NCBI RefSeq assembly: GCF_009730915.1 | Contig: NC_052475.1 | Coordinates: forward strand, 31,495,016-31,559,015 | Reading direction: 5' to 3' | Length of the DNA stretch: 64,000 nucleotides | Origin: Dioscorea cayenensis subsp. rotundata | Taxonomy: Eukaryota; Streptophyta; Magnoliopsida; Dioscoreales; Dioscoreaceae | Part shown: in pieces, positions 12,341-24,840 of the stretch | Layout of the letters: the number at the start of each line of letters is the position of its first letter | Numbering within the stretch: the stretch's first letter is position 1 | Translations under genes and position numbers: made by a program | The notes under the pieces: model-generated | The model's database searches: none | What the model saw: only the letters and a program-made list of their open reading frames with translations | Told to the model about the DNA's origin: nothing

Positions 12341-14897
12341 TTATGTCTTCGGATTGTGTGATTCTGCTGCCAATGAAGCAACAAGGTCCTCCCTGGATTG
12401 GGATCTTCGGCTTTGAAGTGTCGACTGCCCTCTGTGAGGTGCCGCCCAGAAAGATCCAATCCCATTGCCAAACTGCATCTGGCCTAAGCTGCTAGAAGAA
12501 AAACTGTGTGAAACACCAACACCTTCTGGGTGCGAGGATGAGTCGACAAGCTGAATGCTGCTGGCTCCAAACCCATGTCCCATGCTGAATGGATGTCGCT
12601 CGGAACCAGCAACTGTAGGACTCAGTGGCATCTTGACCCTTCCATCACCTGCAAAAGGACATTACAACAGAAGTTACACACTGCTTTTAGATGGTAACAC
12701 AAGAAATTATTGTCAACTCATAAGGTAGAGGAAACACAAAGTGCAGAATTTATGCTATAATAAGGAAATGGTTTGTAGGAGAAAACACCACACTATAAAA
12801 TACACAGTACATCAGATACTTCTCCTAAATCTCTTTTAATTTGCTTATGTGTTGCTGGATCTCAATTTAACATCAATTAAGTGAAAGCACATCCAATCAA
12901 GAAAAGAAAAGCTGAGATCAACTAGCAGATATTGACTAAAGAAATCACCAACAAGCACCATGGTGTAAAATACTGCAGAGAACGTAGAGCATATATGTAT
13001 TGATAATTATGGAGCAACTAAATAGCTAACATGAGCAACTTCCATGGAAATACATACCTGAGTTCATAGGACTCCACCTTTGGAATCTAAAAGGTGTTGG
13101 AATATTAATTTTTGAGGTAGCAGCACTATTATGCTTGAAAAGAGGAAGGTATGGTCTGCGGACAAATCTTGGCCACCAGTTGATAACACATGACAATGCA
13201 CAGCAGAGAAGTAAAAGTGAAATCAAGAGCATAACAAGGAGAAGAGTTGGATTAATCTCTGTGTGCAATATTCTAAGGCCACGGAGCTGAATTCTGCCTG
13301 ATAATGATTGTCCAGCCTGCAATAAGGCAGCCCCCAGTGTCCAAGTAATGCTACCAGAGCCGATAACAACTTGATTATCTGCAATGTGTAATCCATCTTT
13401 CAGAAGTGAGACAATGTACGGAGCTCTAAAACAATACTGCTCTATGAAAGGCTGTGGGGCAACACTATTCTTTGCAGCCTCCCATGACATTTCACAAAAT
13501 TTCTGACCCAAACGTAACACATCATTCAGGGTGGCCTCAGAACTTAAGTTAAAGAATTTGAAGACTACAAAGAAACCAGACATGGCATAAAACATTCCAC
13601 GAGGCCTTGGTAAACTATTACTAAGAGCACAAGGTTTGGCTGCACAATCAATCCCAGGATTTAAATTTGACCATTCAGAAAGATTGACTGCAATCTTCGC
13701 AAGTGCACTGCATTCTTCCCATTGAGGAGCACCAATAAGTTCAATACTCATTCCAGGTCGATCTTTTCCAGCACCTTGCCCTCCAATCAAAGGGCTTCCT
13801 TCTTGGCTTAATGCAGCACATTGGGAACAGCTATACTGCTCTCTGTAACCATTCTGCAAACAAGGATGGCTAAGCTCTATCTTGTCATTATTCAACCCAG
13901 ATGAACTAGTTCCTAGGAGTCTTCTGAGGAGATGCACTACAGATTTTTCAAATGCATCATTTAATCCATAACCGGATAAAGAGTAGGCACTAAGATGATG
14001 ACTCATTGTCCCAATGCTCAGATTTATACCACTCTCATGGCTGATGGGTTTGTCAGTCTCAAAGGTCACCTGCAATGATGATCCGCCCAAATCAAGGGCA
14101 CCATAAGTTCCCTTAGTTGGTGAGTAACCCAACATACCAGTGTGATAATTAAGAGCAATCCATCCATAGTATGCTTCTTCCATGCCACTTATAATTTTAA
14201 CCCAATCTCTCTGACACCAAAATGACGATTTCTTCAGAATGGACCATGCCTTACGCAGAAGCCAGTCCGAATCAGAACCAGGAAGCTTGCGAACTCCAGC
14301 TGTGGCGTATAAAAAGATAGGGGTACTTCTGTGTGCATGCTTCGGTATTTGTTTTTCTGCCCAGTCGAGGAGAGGTCTTATTGCACCCCTTAATCCAGTT
14401 TCATTGTGTATAAGCTTATGAAAACCAGGTTTAGTTTCCATGCGTTGGTAAGCAGGACCACTCTGTGAAGTGGATTTCCCTTGATTGCCTTCAGGTATTG
14501 ATCTTAAGACGATAGGTAAATTTCCATGAGGGTTATTTCTATCAACAGACCATTCATAGACATAAACTCGGGTACCAGTGCTGCCACAATCAAGTATCAC
14601 ATGGTATCTGGATGAACCATTTGACAAAGTACTATAGTATCTTAAACCTGCGTAAACCAACGATAGTAACACCAGAATGCCTAGAAGAAAAATAATGCCT
14701 CGTGTCCATTTCTTCCGAATTAGTGGGCTAGTTGGCAAGGACTTCTCCTTTGAAAAGCTTGATGCAGCACCTTCTCTTTGAAGAATACGTAAAGGCTTTG
14801 CATGGATGTAACTCCTATCTCTTTCAAGGTCAAATTCATTTCCCGTGCTAACTGTAGAGTATGTTGAGAGATCTTGGAGAGATGAGGAAAGCCGCAT
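12341..14897 (-). CDS. APY7: Apyrase 7-like nucleoside di/triphosphatase (GDA1/CD39)
   Basis: Two coding exons, 14897-13058 and 12648-12341, give 715 aa in frame (donor CAG|GTATGT, acceptor TTGCAG). Apyrase conserved regions are visible in order: ACR1 DCGSTGTRVYVYEW (about residues 103-116), ACR2 YATAGVRKL, ACR3 EEAYYGWIALNY, ACR4 YGALDLGGSSLQVTFE and a C-terminal GSGSITWTLGA. A hydrophobic segment at about 68-86 and another before the tail (LLLVMLLISLLLLCC) frame the catalytic domain, as in membrane-anchored CD39 types. The Ser-rich tail ends SQSREDLVASLAAESHNPKT. The N-terminal RLSSSLQDLSTY and SFSKEKSLPTSP match the apyrase 7 branch. The family hydrolyses NTPs and NDPs in the Golgi lumen or outside the cell. 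The start is uncertain: family members carry about 50 more N-terminal residues, and an acceptor (TTTCCAG, 14936-14930) lies just upstream, so an earlier coding exon probably exists. Confidence 0.93.
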
Positions 14898-16200
14898 ATT
14901 GCTTTCTTCCAGGCTGTCTGAAGTTGAAACTGGAAATGAAGGGATGGGAATTCACATGCACTTAGAGGTAACGGTGGTAATTGTAGGAAGGATTTGTCAG
15001 CTAGAACGAAAGCTAGGTCACTGCATTGAATTGCATCTGGCTCCAGCTTAACTTGAACCAAACCAAGAAAGTTTATGTGCTAAAAGAGAAGAGTAAAAGC
15101 ATGAGAACATTCTGACACATTTTCTGTGACTACCATGTCAAAGCACTGACAATGATGGCAACCAACAAGCTCAATTAAGATGCCGCACCTGCATAACAAA
15201 CTGGCAGTTGTAAGCTGAAGTAGACAACACACCCTTAACTACCACTGAGTCATGTGAGCAAGAAAAGAGACAAATCCCAAAGCCACAATTAGGGTATTGA
15301 TCAATAATTTGCTCCGCTCAATAGCTTGTGCAAGAGTACTTCCCAGCCATGTGGCATAACAGCCTTCAGGTCCATGTAAATGTATGCACTAAATGATGAA
15401 ACAAATGTGGTATATGTTCATTATAATGTAAACCTTGTTAAGCCATCAAAAAAATAATAATTACAAAGAGGTAAAAATGCAGGAACAAAAATTATTTTGA
15501 ATATAAACATGAATATGATGAAAATCCTATACCCTTTTACAATTAGAAATGCACAGAATTAACCAGTATACTAGACATAGATGCCACTTAATCAACCTAA
15601 TAGCAAGAGAAGAACATAGCAAACAACCCCTATATTTCTTGTTTCTCTACAATAAGGAACCCACTTGCCTGGCAAACACACTATACCAATCAAAACAAGC
15701 AATGCACATCTTCCAAAACTCTAATTAAAAGAGACAACTATTCTGATCTAAATTCAGAGACTTGGTTACAGTACATTCTTCTAACAATCCAAATTCCATC
15801 CCTTCCCCCATGATGCCAACCACCATCCCCAAATCCTGCAAAAGCACCACTACACTGCCATTCAATCCAAACATCCTCAATCCCGGTATGCAATTACCAA
15901 CAAATCAAGCAAAAACGGCAGAACAACAAACACAGCATCACCATTAAAGTTCAAAACAACATTCAGCGAACAAGAACAAGTTCGAAACTAGTACACGCGA
16001 TCACAAAAAGGATTTAAGAAACAAACCTAGAAAACCCCAACTTCTGTGCGGCAGCTTCAGAGATCAAACCGAAGGATTGATAGATCTGGGATAGGAGGCG
16101 CTCACCGGATCTGGTGGGGTTCCGGCAGAGCTCCGGCGAGGATCGGAGACGAAGAGGAATCGTAGCGAAAAAAATCTCAGTTTTATTGGTTTTGATTTTC
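14898..16200 (-). other. 5' exons and introns of the apyrase gene
   Basis: Upstream of the first certain ATG, a TTTCCAG acceptor would start the exon at 14929. Further up, a GC-rich segment at 16106-16190 (minus strand) ends in ATCCG|GTGAGCG, a good donor, and has no ATG; it is probably a noncoding first exon. The intermediate coding exon expected from the family was not located. A frame on the minus strand beginning MVQVKLEPDAIQ at 15061 is open but does not resemble the apyrase N-terminus. Confidence 0.5.
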
Positions 16201-16261
16201 TCTAATGTTCGCTGTTTGCTCTCTAAAGAAAAGTTCTAACTACTGCTGGCGATGTGGTGGT

Positions 16262-16328
16262 GCCGGTCGAACCGCTCGGTTTAATTGAACCGGTTTGCTT
16301 GAACCGGTTTAATTGAACCATGAACCGG
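16262..16328. repeat. Iterated GAACCGGTTTAATTGAACC palindromic cluster
   Basis: Between the apyrase first exon and the MULE, GGTTTAATTGAACC and GAACCGGTTT alternate three times with small changes. It is a short inverted/tandem repeat in the apyrase promoter. A similar GAACCGAACCGAACC run lies at 57580-57597, upstream of the MYB-CC gene. Confidence 0.6.
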
Positions 16329-16360
16329 GTTTTTTTTAATATAATTTATAATTTTTTTTG

Positions 16361-16423
16361 GGGAAAATTACTGTTCACCCCTCGTAATTTTCAAAACTTC
16401 CCAAAAACCCCCTCCTACTTTTT
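16361..16423 (+). repeat. Left terminal sequence of MULE copy 1
   Basis: These 63 bp are repeated exactly at 63214-63276. Its block CCCAAAAACCCCCTCCT recurs in inverted form at the right end of copy 2 (AGGAGGGGTTTTTTGGGGG, 36809-36826), as expected for long MULE terminal inverted repeats. Confidence 0.75.
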
Positions 16424-18627
16424 ACATACACCACGGACAGCTCCCTTCCGTTAGTGCTTTAACTTCCCTTTACCCCCTACCGCTCACTTCAAACGGGTCC
16501 ATTGCTGAAATCCCATTTTTGGTCCCCGAAAAATGGTGGGAAAGGAAAGCCGCCAAATCACATCGTATGCTCAACCTCTTTGAAGGGCTGCTTGGTTTCG
16601 ATAGACAATGCCAAGGAGTTGCATTACATCTTGTTGTTCTCCCTCATTATCATACCCGAAATATATAAATCGGCTTTCTCGAACGTAAAATGAAATTGAT
16701 TTCCATCGGATTGGTCAAGTGCACTTCATCTTCAAATGAGTTGTAGTCGATTTTATTGTCGAGGCAGAGCATGTGCCATTATCGCCTTCTCGCTTATGGT
16801 CAGTAGTTGTATTACGACGAGAAGAACAAGAATTACGACGAGTTCATTTCGATTGTAAAGTTCTTCTCGCTTATGGTTATCTATTTCGTGATATTTTAAA
16901 TAATGTTTAACTATTTGCTATTATCCGCTTAAATATTTTACTAATATGTTTAATAATTGTCATATCCGCTTAATACTTCCCATCTCCGCTTTAACATTAT
17001 CTTTACATGTATAACTATTCATAAACGTAAATTCTCAAAGTCTCGCTAGAAACGACGATCTTTTTCGCTTTGATCCGAATTGTTGCATGTGGCACGTGGC
17101 AGGTGGCAGAGTTATGAGTCCTCGCATGTAAGAATTAATGACGACATTAATTCTCATGCACTGTAATATAAATCTCCCGAACACACGCTCGCTCTCATCA
17201 CCAATGCTCGACCACATGGCGCTTAACTTTTTTTCTCGGACACGAAGAGTCACCGCTCATGGACTTCACACCATAACAACTGTGAAGAACCCTCCCCACG
17301 GACAACCACTCCTCGTCCTCATCATCCTCCCTCCTCCTCCTCCCTCCTCTTCCTCCTCTTCCCATGGACAACCACTCTATCCGAAAGGATGTTTCCCGAG
17401 CCTTCTTCCTTATCTTGAGAATCGATTAGCCGTAATCACCGAATCTAGTTAAACTATTTTTCGCTGTCGAAATCCTCTCATAATCGCTCGAATCGCGGAG
17501 GATTCTCCGGGATCGGATAGACGGGAAAGCAATTAGAGAGCATTTCGACTTGGGTAAGAAAAGAAAGTTTTCACGTATCAGCGTGATCATGGAGGATTCT
17601 GTAGAGGAGGGAGATCGCGTAAACATCCTTTAAGACGGGTCGACATTTACCACTGAGACTTTCGTTAACGCTTAAGAAAATGACGTCGCTGTACAATCTG
17701 CTACGCTCCGTGTTTAACTCATCGTGATCGCTCGCTTTAAGTCCCTACCACGACACATTGATTAATAGTCGCTTTTCACTGAACGTGTGTTGTTTAACCT
17801 TTTTAATGTCAGTACGCTTTTGCGAGTGTCTCAGTTGATGCGCTTGTTATGCAAACCGCTGCGAGCATTCGAATGTCATGCACACTTGTTTCGCTATACG
17901 AGGGTCGAGTCGTGAGCGTCCCAAAGTCCGAGCGGACGCCGAAATGTCAGTAAATGTTGTAAATCTTTGTAAAATGTTGTAAATGTTGTAAATCTTTTAT
18001 AAATAAAACGAAACAATCGTATTTGATCGCGAACTTCGAAATTTAAACAGAGACCTAGTAAAAAAACAATGTGGGAAACAAAAAACGCCATCAGAAACAA
18101 TAGAAAAAGTTAAACAATACTCAAGTTACTCTTTAAACAACGATAACCGTGTTTAAGAAAATACGTAAATATGTTTAAACAAATGACCCGGAGGTACCCA
18201 TCTAGCAACGCTGATGTCACCGAAAAGCATTCAATTTAAACAATAACATATTATTTACATGATATAGACTTTAGTTAAACAGCTAACCGTTATGTTAAAC
18301 ACTATACGTATCTGCTTAAACATAAAAAGCTTTCGACGCTTTACACGCGAGACTCATGTCGAGTCGAGAACTTTCATTCGAACGATGACAACATGTCTTC
18401 CTCGCGACAATGACATATATTTCCCTTTTTGCCCTTGGGATGGAGGGAAAAATACCGCCCAATCACATCACGCCTTGCCTAACCTCTACGCATACAATCA
18501 TCAGCACTTTTGTGTTGCATAGCTCGATCACTTTGTTCTTTACATCTTCTACTTCTTCTTCGTCGTCTTCGTTTTGTTCTTCATTTCATTTGGTTTTCAT
18601 CGATTCTGGGTTTTTCGATCGATATAT

Positions 18628-21190
18628 TATGGAGAGTTTTGTGGTATTGCTAGATTCAGCGGGAGAGGGAAGAGCTGCTAATGTTCACTGCTCGAGACTT
18701 CTTGGGAATCGGGTGTTAGTCGAGATATGTGAGCCGATGGGGTCTCGAAGTTTCTCTTGTCGAGGTTAAGTTCATCACACCGGACGGATATAAAACGGTT
18801 TGCCCTAATAGAAAACGATGTTGACTTCAGTGGATGCTGTCACGTCCACTCCATCTTCAAATGTGTCAGAAGTTGATCTTTGTCAGTCGAGACGGAAAAA
18901 TGTGCTATTGTCGAATCCTAAATGAAAAGCGAGGGTTTACTCGTCAGAAGTTCCTTTCTTTTAATTATTCCAGGTTGTTCGGGTCATTTATTGCTTTAAA
19001 TACGTCCGCTCACCTGGTTAACATATCATGTACTAGTCCTTTACGTTATTAGTTAATTGTTTAAGTATTTAATTTAACGCTTAACTATTGTCATTATACA
19101 GCTAAACATTATATTCTCACTTAACATATTGATCTTTTCATTCGATCGAAGTGTTGGCGAGAATTGATTCTGCGAGTGCTCCCATTCATCCCCTATGAAG
19201 TGACCGACGGCGGTGTGGGATGTCTTCCTTCCCTCGTCGATCATTCTCAAGTGTTGTCGCTCGATATTGGTCAACGCTTTTAACGATGTCGAACATTTCG
19301 AGGGACGTACTTTCAAAATCATGCAATCAAAAGGAATTTTGACTTCAAATTATAAAGAGCGAAAAAACATCGGGCGACGCGGAATGCTGACCGATGGTTG
19401 TCGCTGGCGCCTTACGCATCGAAAAGAGTATAACAAAAATACTTTTAGAATCAAGACAATCAACCCGTCACACACTTGCGGTGGTGGCATAGGTTCGGCG
19501 TCACATCCGAAAAGCGTCCATGGGTTAGCGCACGAGTGATTCGTAAGCTCGAGGACCGCCCCTTGTGCAAGGCCATCGACATTCGAAGCGACATGTTATG
19601 GAACATGGTGTCCACATACCATACAAGCGAGCTTGGTTGGGAAAAGAACATGCCTGCGGTGGTCCTCGATGGCGTGACATCTCCGAAATCTATGATCTGT
19701 TTGCTTTGGTATGTGGATAAAGATAGCTGAGACAAACTCAAGCAGTGTGCGATCGTGGAGAGAGCGGTGATCGCTTTTAAAGCGTGCATTCTTTTCTTTC
19801 AAATGCGAGTGTATTGCAGGGATTCAAGAGGGCTTGCGGGTCACTCGGGTCTTTCTCGATGGTACCCATCCCTCCTTGAAAAATATCAAAAGGTACACTC
19901 TTTTAGTGCCGCAGGGAAAGATGGTAACAATGGTTTTTCCACGCCGCCTTCGGTATAGATCGACAGCGAGACCCCGATGCTAATTGGACTTGGTTCATAT
20001 CTAAGTTGGGCGACGCCTTTACTCACGAGAGTGGAGATTATCATGAGATAATTACCTTCGTGTCGGACAGTCCAAGGGGCCTTGTGAGCTGAATTGCGAG
20101 AGTCTTCCCTTCTTCGCCACATGCGCATCGCCTTCGACATTTGGAGGCCAATTTTATGAAAGCCATACGCCGGACTTGGGAAGGGCATTGAGGAGAGTCG
20201 CTGGTCTATATGCTCAGCATTGCGTGGGCATCCACGGCTAAAGATTTCGATGATCACCGTCGAATGAACCGCAGGCCATATCACACCCGAAGCTCATCAT
20301 CTGGTTGATTAATAAATCGGATATGGCACATTGGTCGAATTATCTGTTCGGAGGTGATCGCTGGGGTGAGATGTATTCGAACGTCGCGAGTCGTTCAATG
20401 CTTGGATCGAGGAAGCTCGTCATTTTCACCGGTGACGAAAATGGTCGACTCCATAAGGTCTGCGAATGTTGATTTACACTTAACATTTTGTATTACCCTT
20501 TAAACATTCTCAATCTTTGTTTAATTACACTTTTCTAACTTTAAATATTAATCATTTCGCTTTATTTAATTACAATAATGTTTAAACATGTTGACGAATT
20601 ATTTAACCATCACCGCTCTTTGTTTAACCTTATTTGCCAGTGTTCGAGTTGATCGCGCATGTTATGTAATCCCAAGCGTGAGCAAGCGACCAAATGGGAG
20701 ACCCTACTTTTACGCCCGACATACATTCGAGTTAGAGATCATTGTCGAGGGACGATTAAATCTTCGTGTTGGTCGTTGTGTCGATGATCGTTACGAAAGT
20801 GATCGACCAATGCAGCGACTCTCGTGGATCTCGCCATCGAACTTGTTCATGTCGGTGGCAAGTTTATGGTATCCCTCTGCAGAAACATGCTTTCAGCGCC
20901 AGCAATAATGCGCATGCACACGCAACGTGACATCGATTTATTAGCGGGTACCACGCCGACAATTACAAACGCGGCATACAAGGAAGCTATATTCCCCCAT
21001 ACCCCGACGATGACGGAGCCTTCGAGACGGAAATCGTGATTGCTTACGATCACCGCGACTAGAAGGCGCTGCGCGGCCCAGACGAAGAGGATCGAGTCGC
21101 GAGCGTTTGATGTCCGCGAAGTTACATCGCAGCGCCAGGATCCCGACACAATCGACGATCTTGCAATGAAAAGCCGTCCCGACTAGGCAT
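18628..21190 (+). pseudogene. MURA-type MULE transposase, decayed (copy 1)
   Basis: Reading across frames recovers the plant MuDR transposase order. (1) A start MESFVVLL at about 18630, followed by an ITPDGYKT-like block. (2) The MuDR DNA-binding region: CRWRLTHRK, NTFRIKT, HTCGGG, then VIRKLEDRP (about 19390-19560). (3) The DDE domain: LDGTH with the first catalytic Asp at about 19858, then GKDGNN, NWTWFISKLG, ITFVSD with the second Asp at about 20066, RGLVS, ARVFPSS and LRHLEANFMKA. (4) A SWIM-like remnant ending AIMRMHT and AAYKEAIFP (about 20900-21000). (5) A C-terminal RIESRAFDVR and HNRRSC zinc-knuckle remnant. At least six frame changes and several stops separate these blocks, so no intact protein is encoded. 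TTTAAAC-rich gaps between blocks may be former introns. Confidence 0.82.
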
Positions 21191-22149
21191 TGTTAATAAA
21201 ACCGACGATGACAGGGAAACATTGTGTATTTACTACGAATTGAATGTATTTTACACCCGGAGACATTGTTATTTTAAGCGGATACACTGTAATCTTGAAA
21301 TATTTCAAAGTCGATGTTTAAACGATATATGGTATATTTAAACAATGAAATGAGACCGAATGAAATTTAACCTCGCCTTACAATTGAAAACAAAAGCAAA
21401 ATTTACATTGAGATATACAAAGTCGTGTTCTTGAAAAACAAAAAGCAATGAATTGAATCGTATTGATGGGCGACTTTCCATATTTAGTTAAACGATAAGT
21501 GTATTTATTTAAAGCAGAAAGTGTTATTTTTAAAATCTGCACACCGTAATTTGAGATATTTAAAACCGATGTTTAAACGAGTATATACTATATTTAAACA
21601 ATGAAAAGTGAAATGTACACAATTACAACGTAAATTAAACAATGAAATAAAACCGAATGGAATTTAACCCGCTTTTTACAATTCAAAACAAACAAAATTT
21701 ACATTAAGATATACAAGTCATGTTCTTTCGAACACGAAAACAATGAATTGAATTTGTCCAGATTTACATTTGAAAACAAAATTGACATCGAGACATCAAG
21801 ACATGTTATTCAAAACAGATTAACCTGCTTGTGACACCCCCTTTTCATACGTGGGACGCCGGTGCCGCCTCCTCCTAAGTATGCGTGGCAACATACCGTA
21901 ATCCGAGAGTGAGCGAACGCCCGGTTCGCCAGACAGACTCTCACCCTGACGCATCGCTCGATAAACCGCATGACGTGAGCCAAGCAATCGACGCTTCCTT
22001 GTTTCGCGTGGGGTTTCTGCAGTCGTGCACGCAGCGGGTACTTTGTCAGTCGCGACCGCCTAACTCCACGTATCACGGCAAAGGTCGACTAGATTCTCAT
22101 TGCCGAGATACGCAAGTCGAGATTAGAATACCGATTTAAATACCAAATG

Positions 22150-24840
22150 AGGATGAATTCCGGACATAATTAAAGAACTTACCATGTCCAACGCGTCCTT
22201 ATCGTCATTCCCGATTACGAAGAATAACGCCCAGTATTCTTGATTATCATCAGTCGCAGATCGACCTACGGAAGTGGCCATTCATGATTATCTGGAGGAC
22301 GACACTCAACTTCACGCAGTGCGTCATGCAAGCATCCCCGGATCATAGCTATAATTTGCCATGTGCGTCGTCCTCGCTGACATAAACAACAAGAAGATCG
22401 ATGATGAGGCGCCGCTTGTAAGGATATGCTCGCTTTCGCGACTTTTCAGACATGGCGACTGAAAGCGTCCATCCATCGTCCGACCATCTCTTCTCAGACG
22501 GTGCCAGTATAACCATCGTATGAGTCTTGTATACATCATTCTTCCACACATGACGATCACGTGAGGTTAAACGATATAGATATTGGGAAGACCATATTAA
22601 ATATTTAAATGATATTATCAATTGTTACACTGATATTATATATATATTAAACCAGAAGGCGAAACTTAAATGATCAACATAATGGTATTAAACACTATTA
22701 GGTAATAGTTAAACACCATAAGAAACTCTAAACAACATCATAAAACGCTTACACTCTCACTCGCCGTCCATGAGTGTAGCCTGGAAAGACATCCTCATCA
22801 ACTCCCGGCCAGATGAGTTAAGCACGACTCGAGCCAAATCCCATTTCTTCTTCTTCGAATAAAAGCTTTCCGTGCCGCCCCGTCCACCCTCTCGATCGGG
22901 TCTCGATCATCTCTCTCGCCGTCGTCGCCGCGTCTTCATCGCGATCTTCCTTCTCGACGGTGGGATCGACGACGACAAAGTCAGCTATGGGTATACTCGC
23001 GTGACACTTGCTTCACAAGGGATTGGCCTCGCTGTCATGCAGGTCAGGGATTGCGTACCACTACGCTCGGATTCACGTACTGTCAGCCACGGCCACCGCA
23101 GAACGGATTCCTACATCTTCTCAACCGCGGCTACTACTGCGAGCATCGACACTCATCTTAACTTGTTCTCTCGACCCTCTCGTGTGATCGCTGGTCGACC
23201 ACGCACGCATCTCTGCAATGGCTCCACCGGCCCGATCGATTTCTATCGAAGCAGTAGCCCAAATCGATCTCCTCAACCGCAAGAATCGCCATCATTCACG
23301 CACGAGCGATGTCCTCCACCGGCGACGCCATGTCATAAATTCGGCGATGTACCCAGACATAAGATCGCCTGCCGATGTGTGTCGCTGGTTGTCATCGTCA
23401 CCACGCGGAGACGAGGCGATTGTTTCTCCTCTTTTTCGCGAAGTCTTCTGCACGTGGCCGCCTTTGAACGACCTTCCCGATGATGTCGCGGTTGCCAAAT
23501 TCCGGCGCACTGCTCGTCCCGTGCTTCGGGCTTTTTCGAGGGACGGCAGCACTGGCGCGACGCCCTTCCGGCCGCATCCCACACGAGAGGCTATGGCCGC
23601 CGAGAAACCTCGCATCATCAATATCTCGCACGCCTGCACAAGAGTTGGCGGCATCTCGCCTAATGTCACCGCCATCATTTGTACGCCGCGACGGGCCGAG
23701 GGCCGCCGTGGCCTGACGTGGCTGCAGTAGTGCTGCTGTAATCACGGCAGGCGAGTGGCTTCTCCGCTGGCCGAGGAACGCGTGCGCGTGGTGGGCCGGG
23801 AAGAGGGAGAATCCGGCGCCCGCCACAAGCACGAGCAGAGAGGCCGCCTCCCATCCTCGCCTTCGAAAGGTGCGAGTTCAACGCATCCATCCGCTTCTCT
23901 GCTGATCAACAACCGGCTCCGAGAACAAAGGCACAGTGTCGAGTGAATTCATGTGCGAAAAGAGAGGGAGACCTTCCGCCAACAAATATTTCTTCTTCAA
24001 AGACTCACGAATCCAGCTCTCGTGGAAACCAACATACGCAAACCAAACAATTCTCAAACCGAGATCATTCATTTTTAAACCATGGAGTAAAAACTATATA
24101 TTTAAACGTTATAGAATCATAATTAAACGGAGAACAAAATATTTAAACCACAGTATGAATAATAGTTAAAACTCAGAATACTAAAGTTAAACGCTTAAAT
24201 AAAACGTTTAAAACATTAAAGACTTACGTTAGACATCATGCCCACGAGCCATTACTCCTCTTTCCACCAGCCAGGGCTCAGCCTGCTTTCACCGCTCGCT
24301 TCGCTTCCCAGCATCTTTCTCACCGTAGCACAAGATCCTTGATCTTTCCTCGAAACGGACTTTCTTCCCTGCTCCGGCCACCAGTAGAACCAGACTGCTA
24401 AGCGCCGACCGGAAGCAAACCCTTAAATGCACTCCCCGTGCTGGTCTTCTCTCCCTACAGACTATCTGGGTGACTCCGCGCCGGCCGCGGAATATCCTCC
24501 ATAAGCCACTTCAGTGTCACAGACGCCTACGGTCGGTAGATCATCGACGAAATCAACGCATCCGCTCGAACCGAGCATGATGTATTTGGGAAGAGATCGT
24601 CTCCCACGAGGTACACCATCGAGTTTGACAAAATTATCTTCTTCCCTCCTGCCGAACAAGTTGCACCAGTGCTCTTGATGGGAGTCTCCTGCCTCGTAGG
24701 TTCGATAGATACCGCCCTTCGAACCGACCGGTTTCTTCTTCTCGAAGACCATCATCCGCCATCGCAACGTTGCATCAAGAACGAGGGCCACATCTGAGGT
24801 CTCGAAACTCACAGCTTCCCGATCCCGAATTTATTGGTGC
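22150..24840 (-). pseudogene. Unidentified coding-like region on the opposite strand of MULE copy 1
   Basis: Minus-strand frames keep protein-like stretches that are collinear with copy 2. At 24812-24462 a 116-residue frame includes VFEKKKPVGSKGGIYRTYE and NLFGRREEDNFVKLDG. Near 22620-22324 there is SRKRAYPYKRRLIIDLL followed by a YDPGML block. Intermediate GC-rich DNA (22870-23900) is open on both strands. It could be a second MULE gene or captured host sequence. I recognise no domain: no ULP1 protease triad and no ubiquitin-like motif. The strand is inferred from which frame looks least random and is not certain. Confidence 0.35.
24070..24225. repeat. Periodic TTTAAAC / TTAAACG motif array in MULE copy 1
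   Basis: Seven variants of T-TTAAAC occur about every 20-25 bp. The same motif is scattered at similar spacing at 16890-17000, 18100-18310, 19060-19140, 20500-20600, 21290-21680, 22600-22750 and 25080-25230, always in the noncoding parts of the element. The matching array in copy 2 is at 34995-35130. Confidence 0.65.

Noticed and set aside
14720..15061. Minus-strand frame beginning MVQVKLEPDAIQ
   Set aside because: It overlaps the apyrase exon in a different frame and has no likeness to apyrase N-termini.
22872..23890. Long overlapping open frames on both strands (up to 203 codons)
   Set aside because: The region is GC-rich with few stops by composition. The frames do not persist in MULE copy 2 and resemble no family, so they are not called as separate genes.
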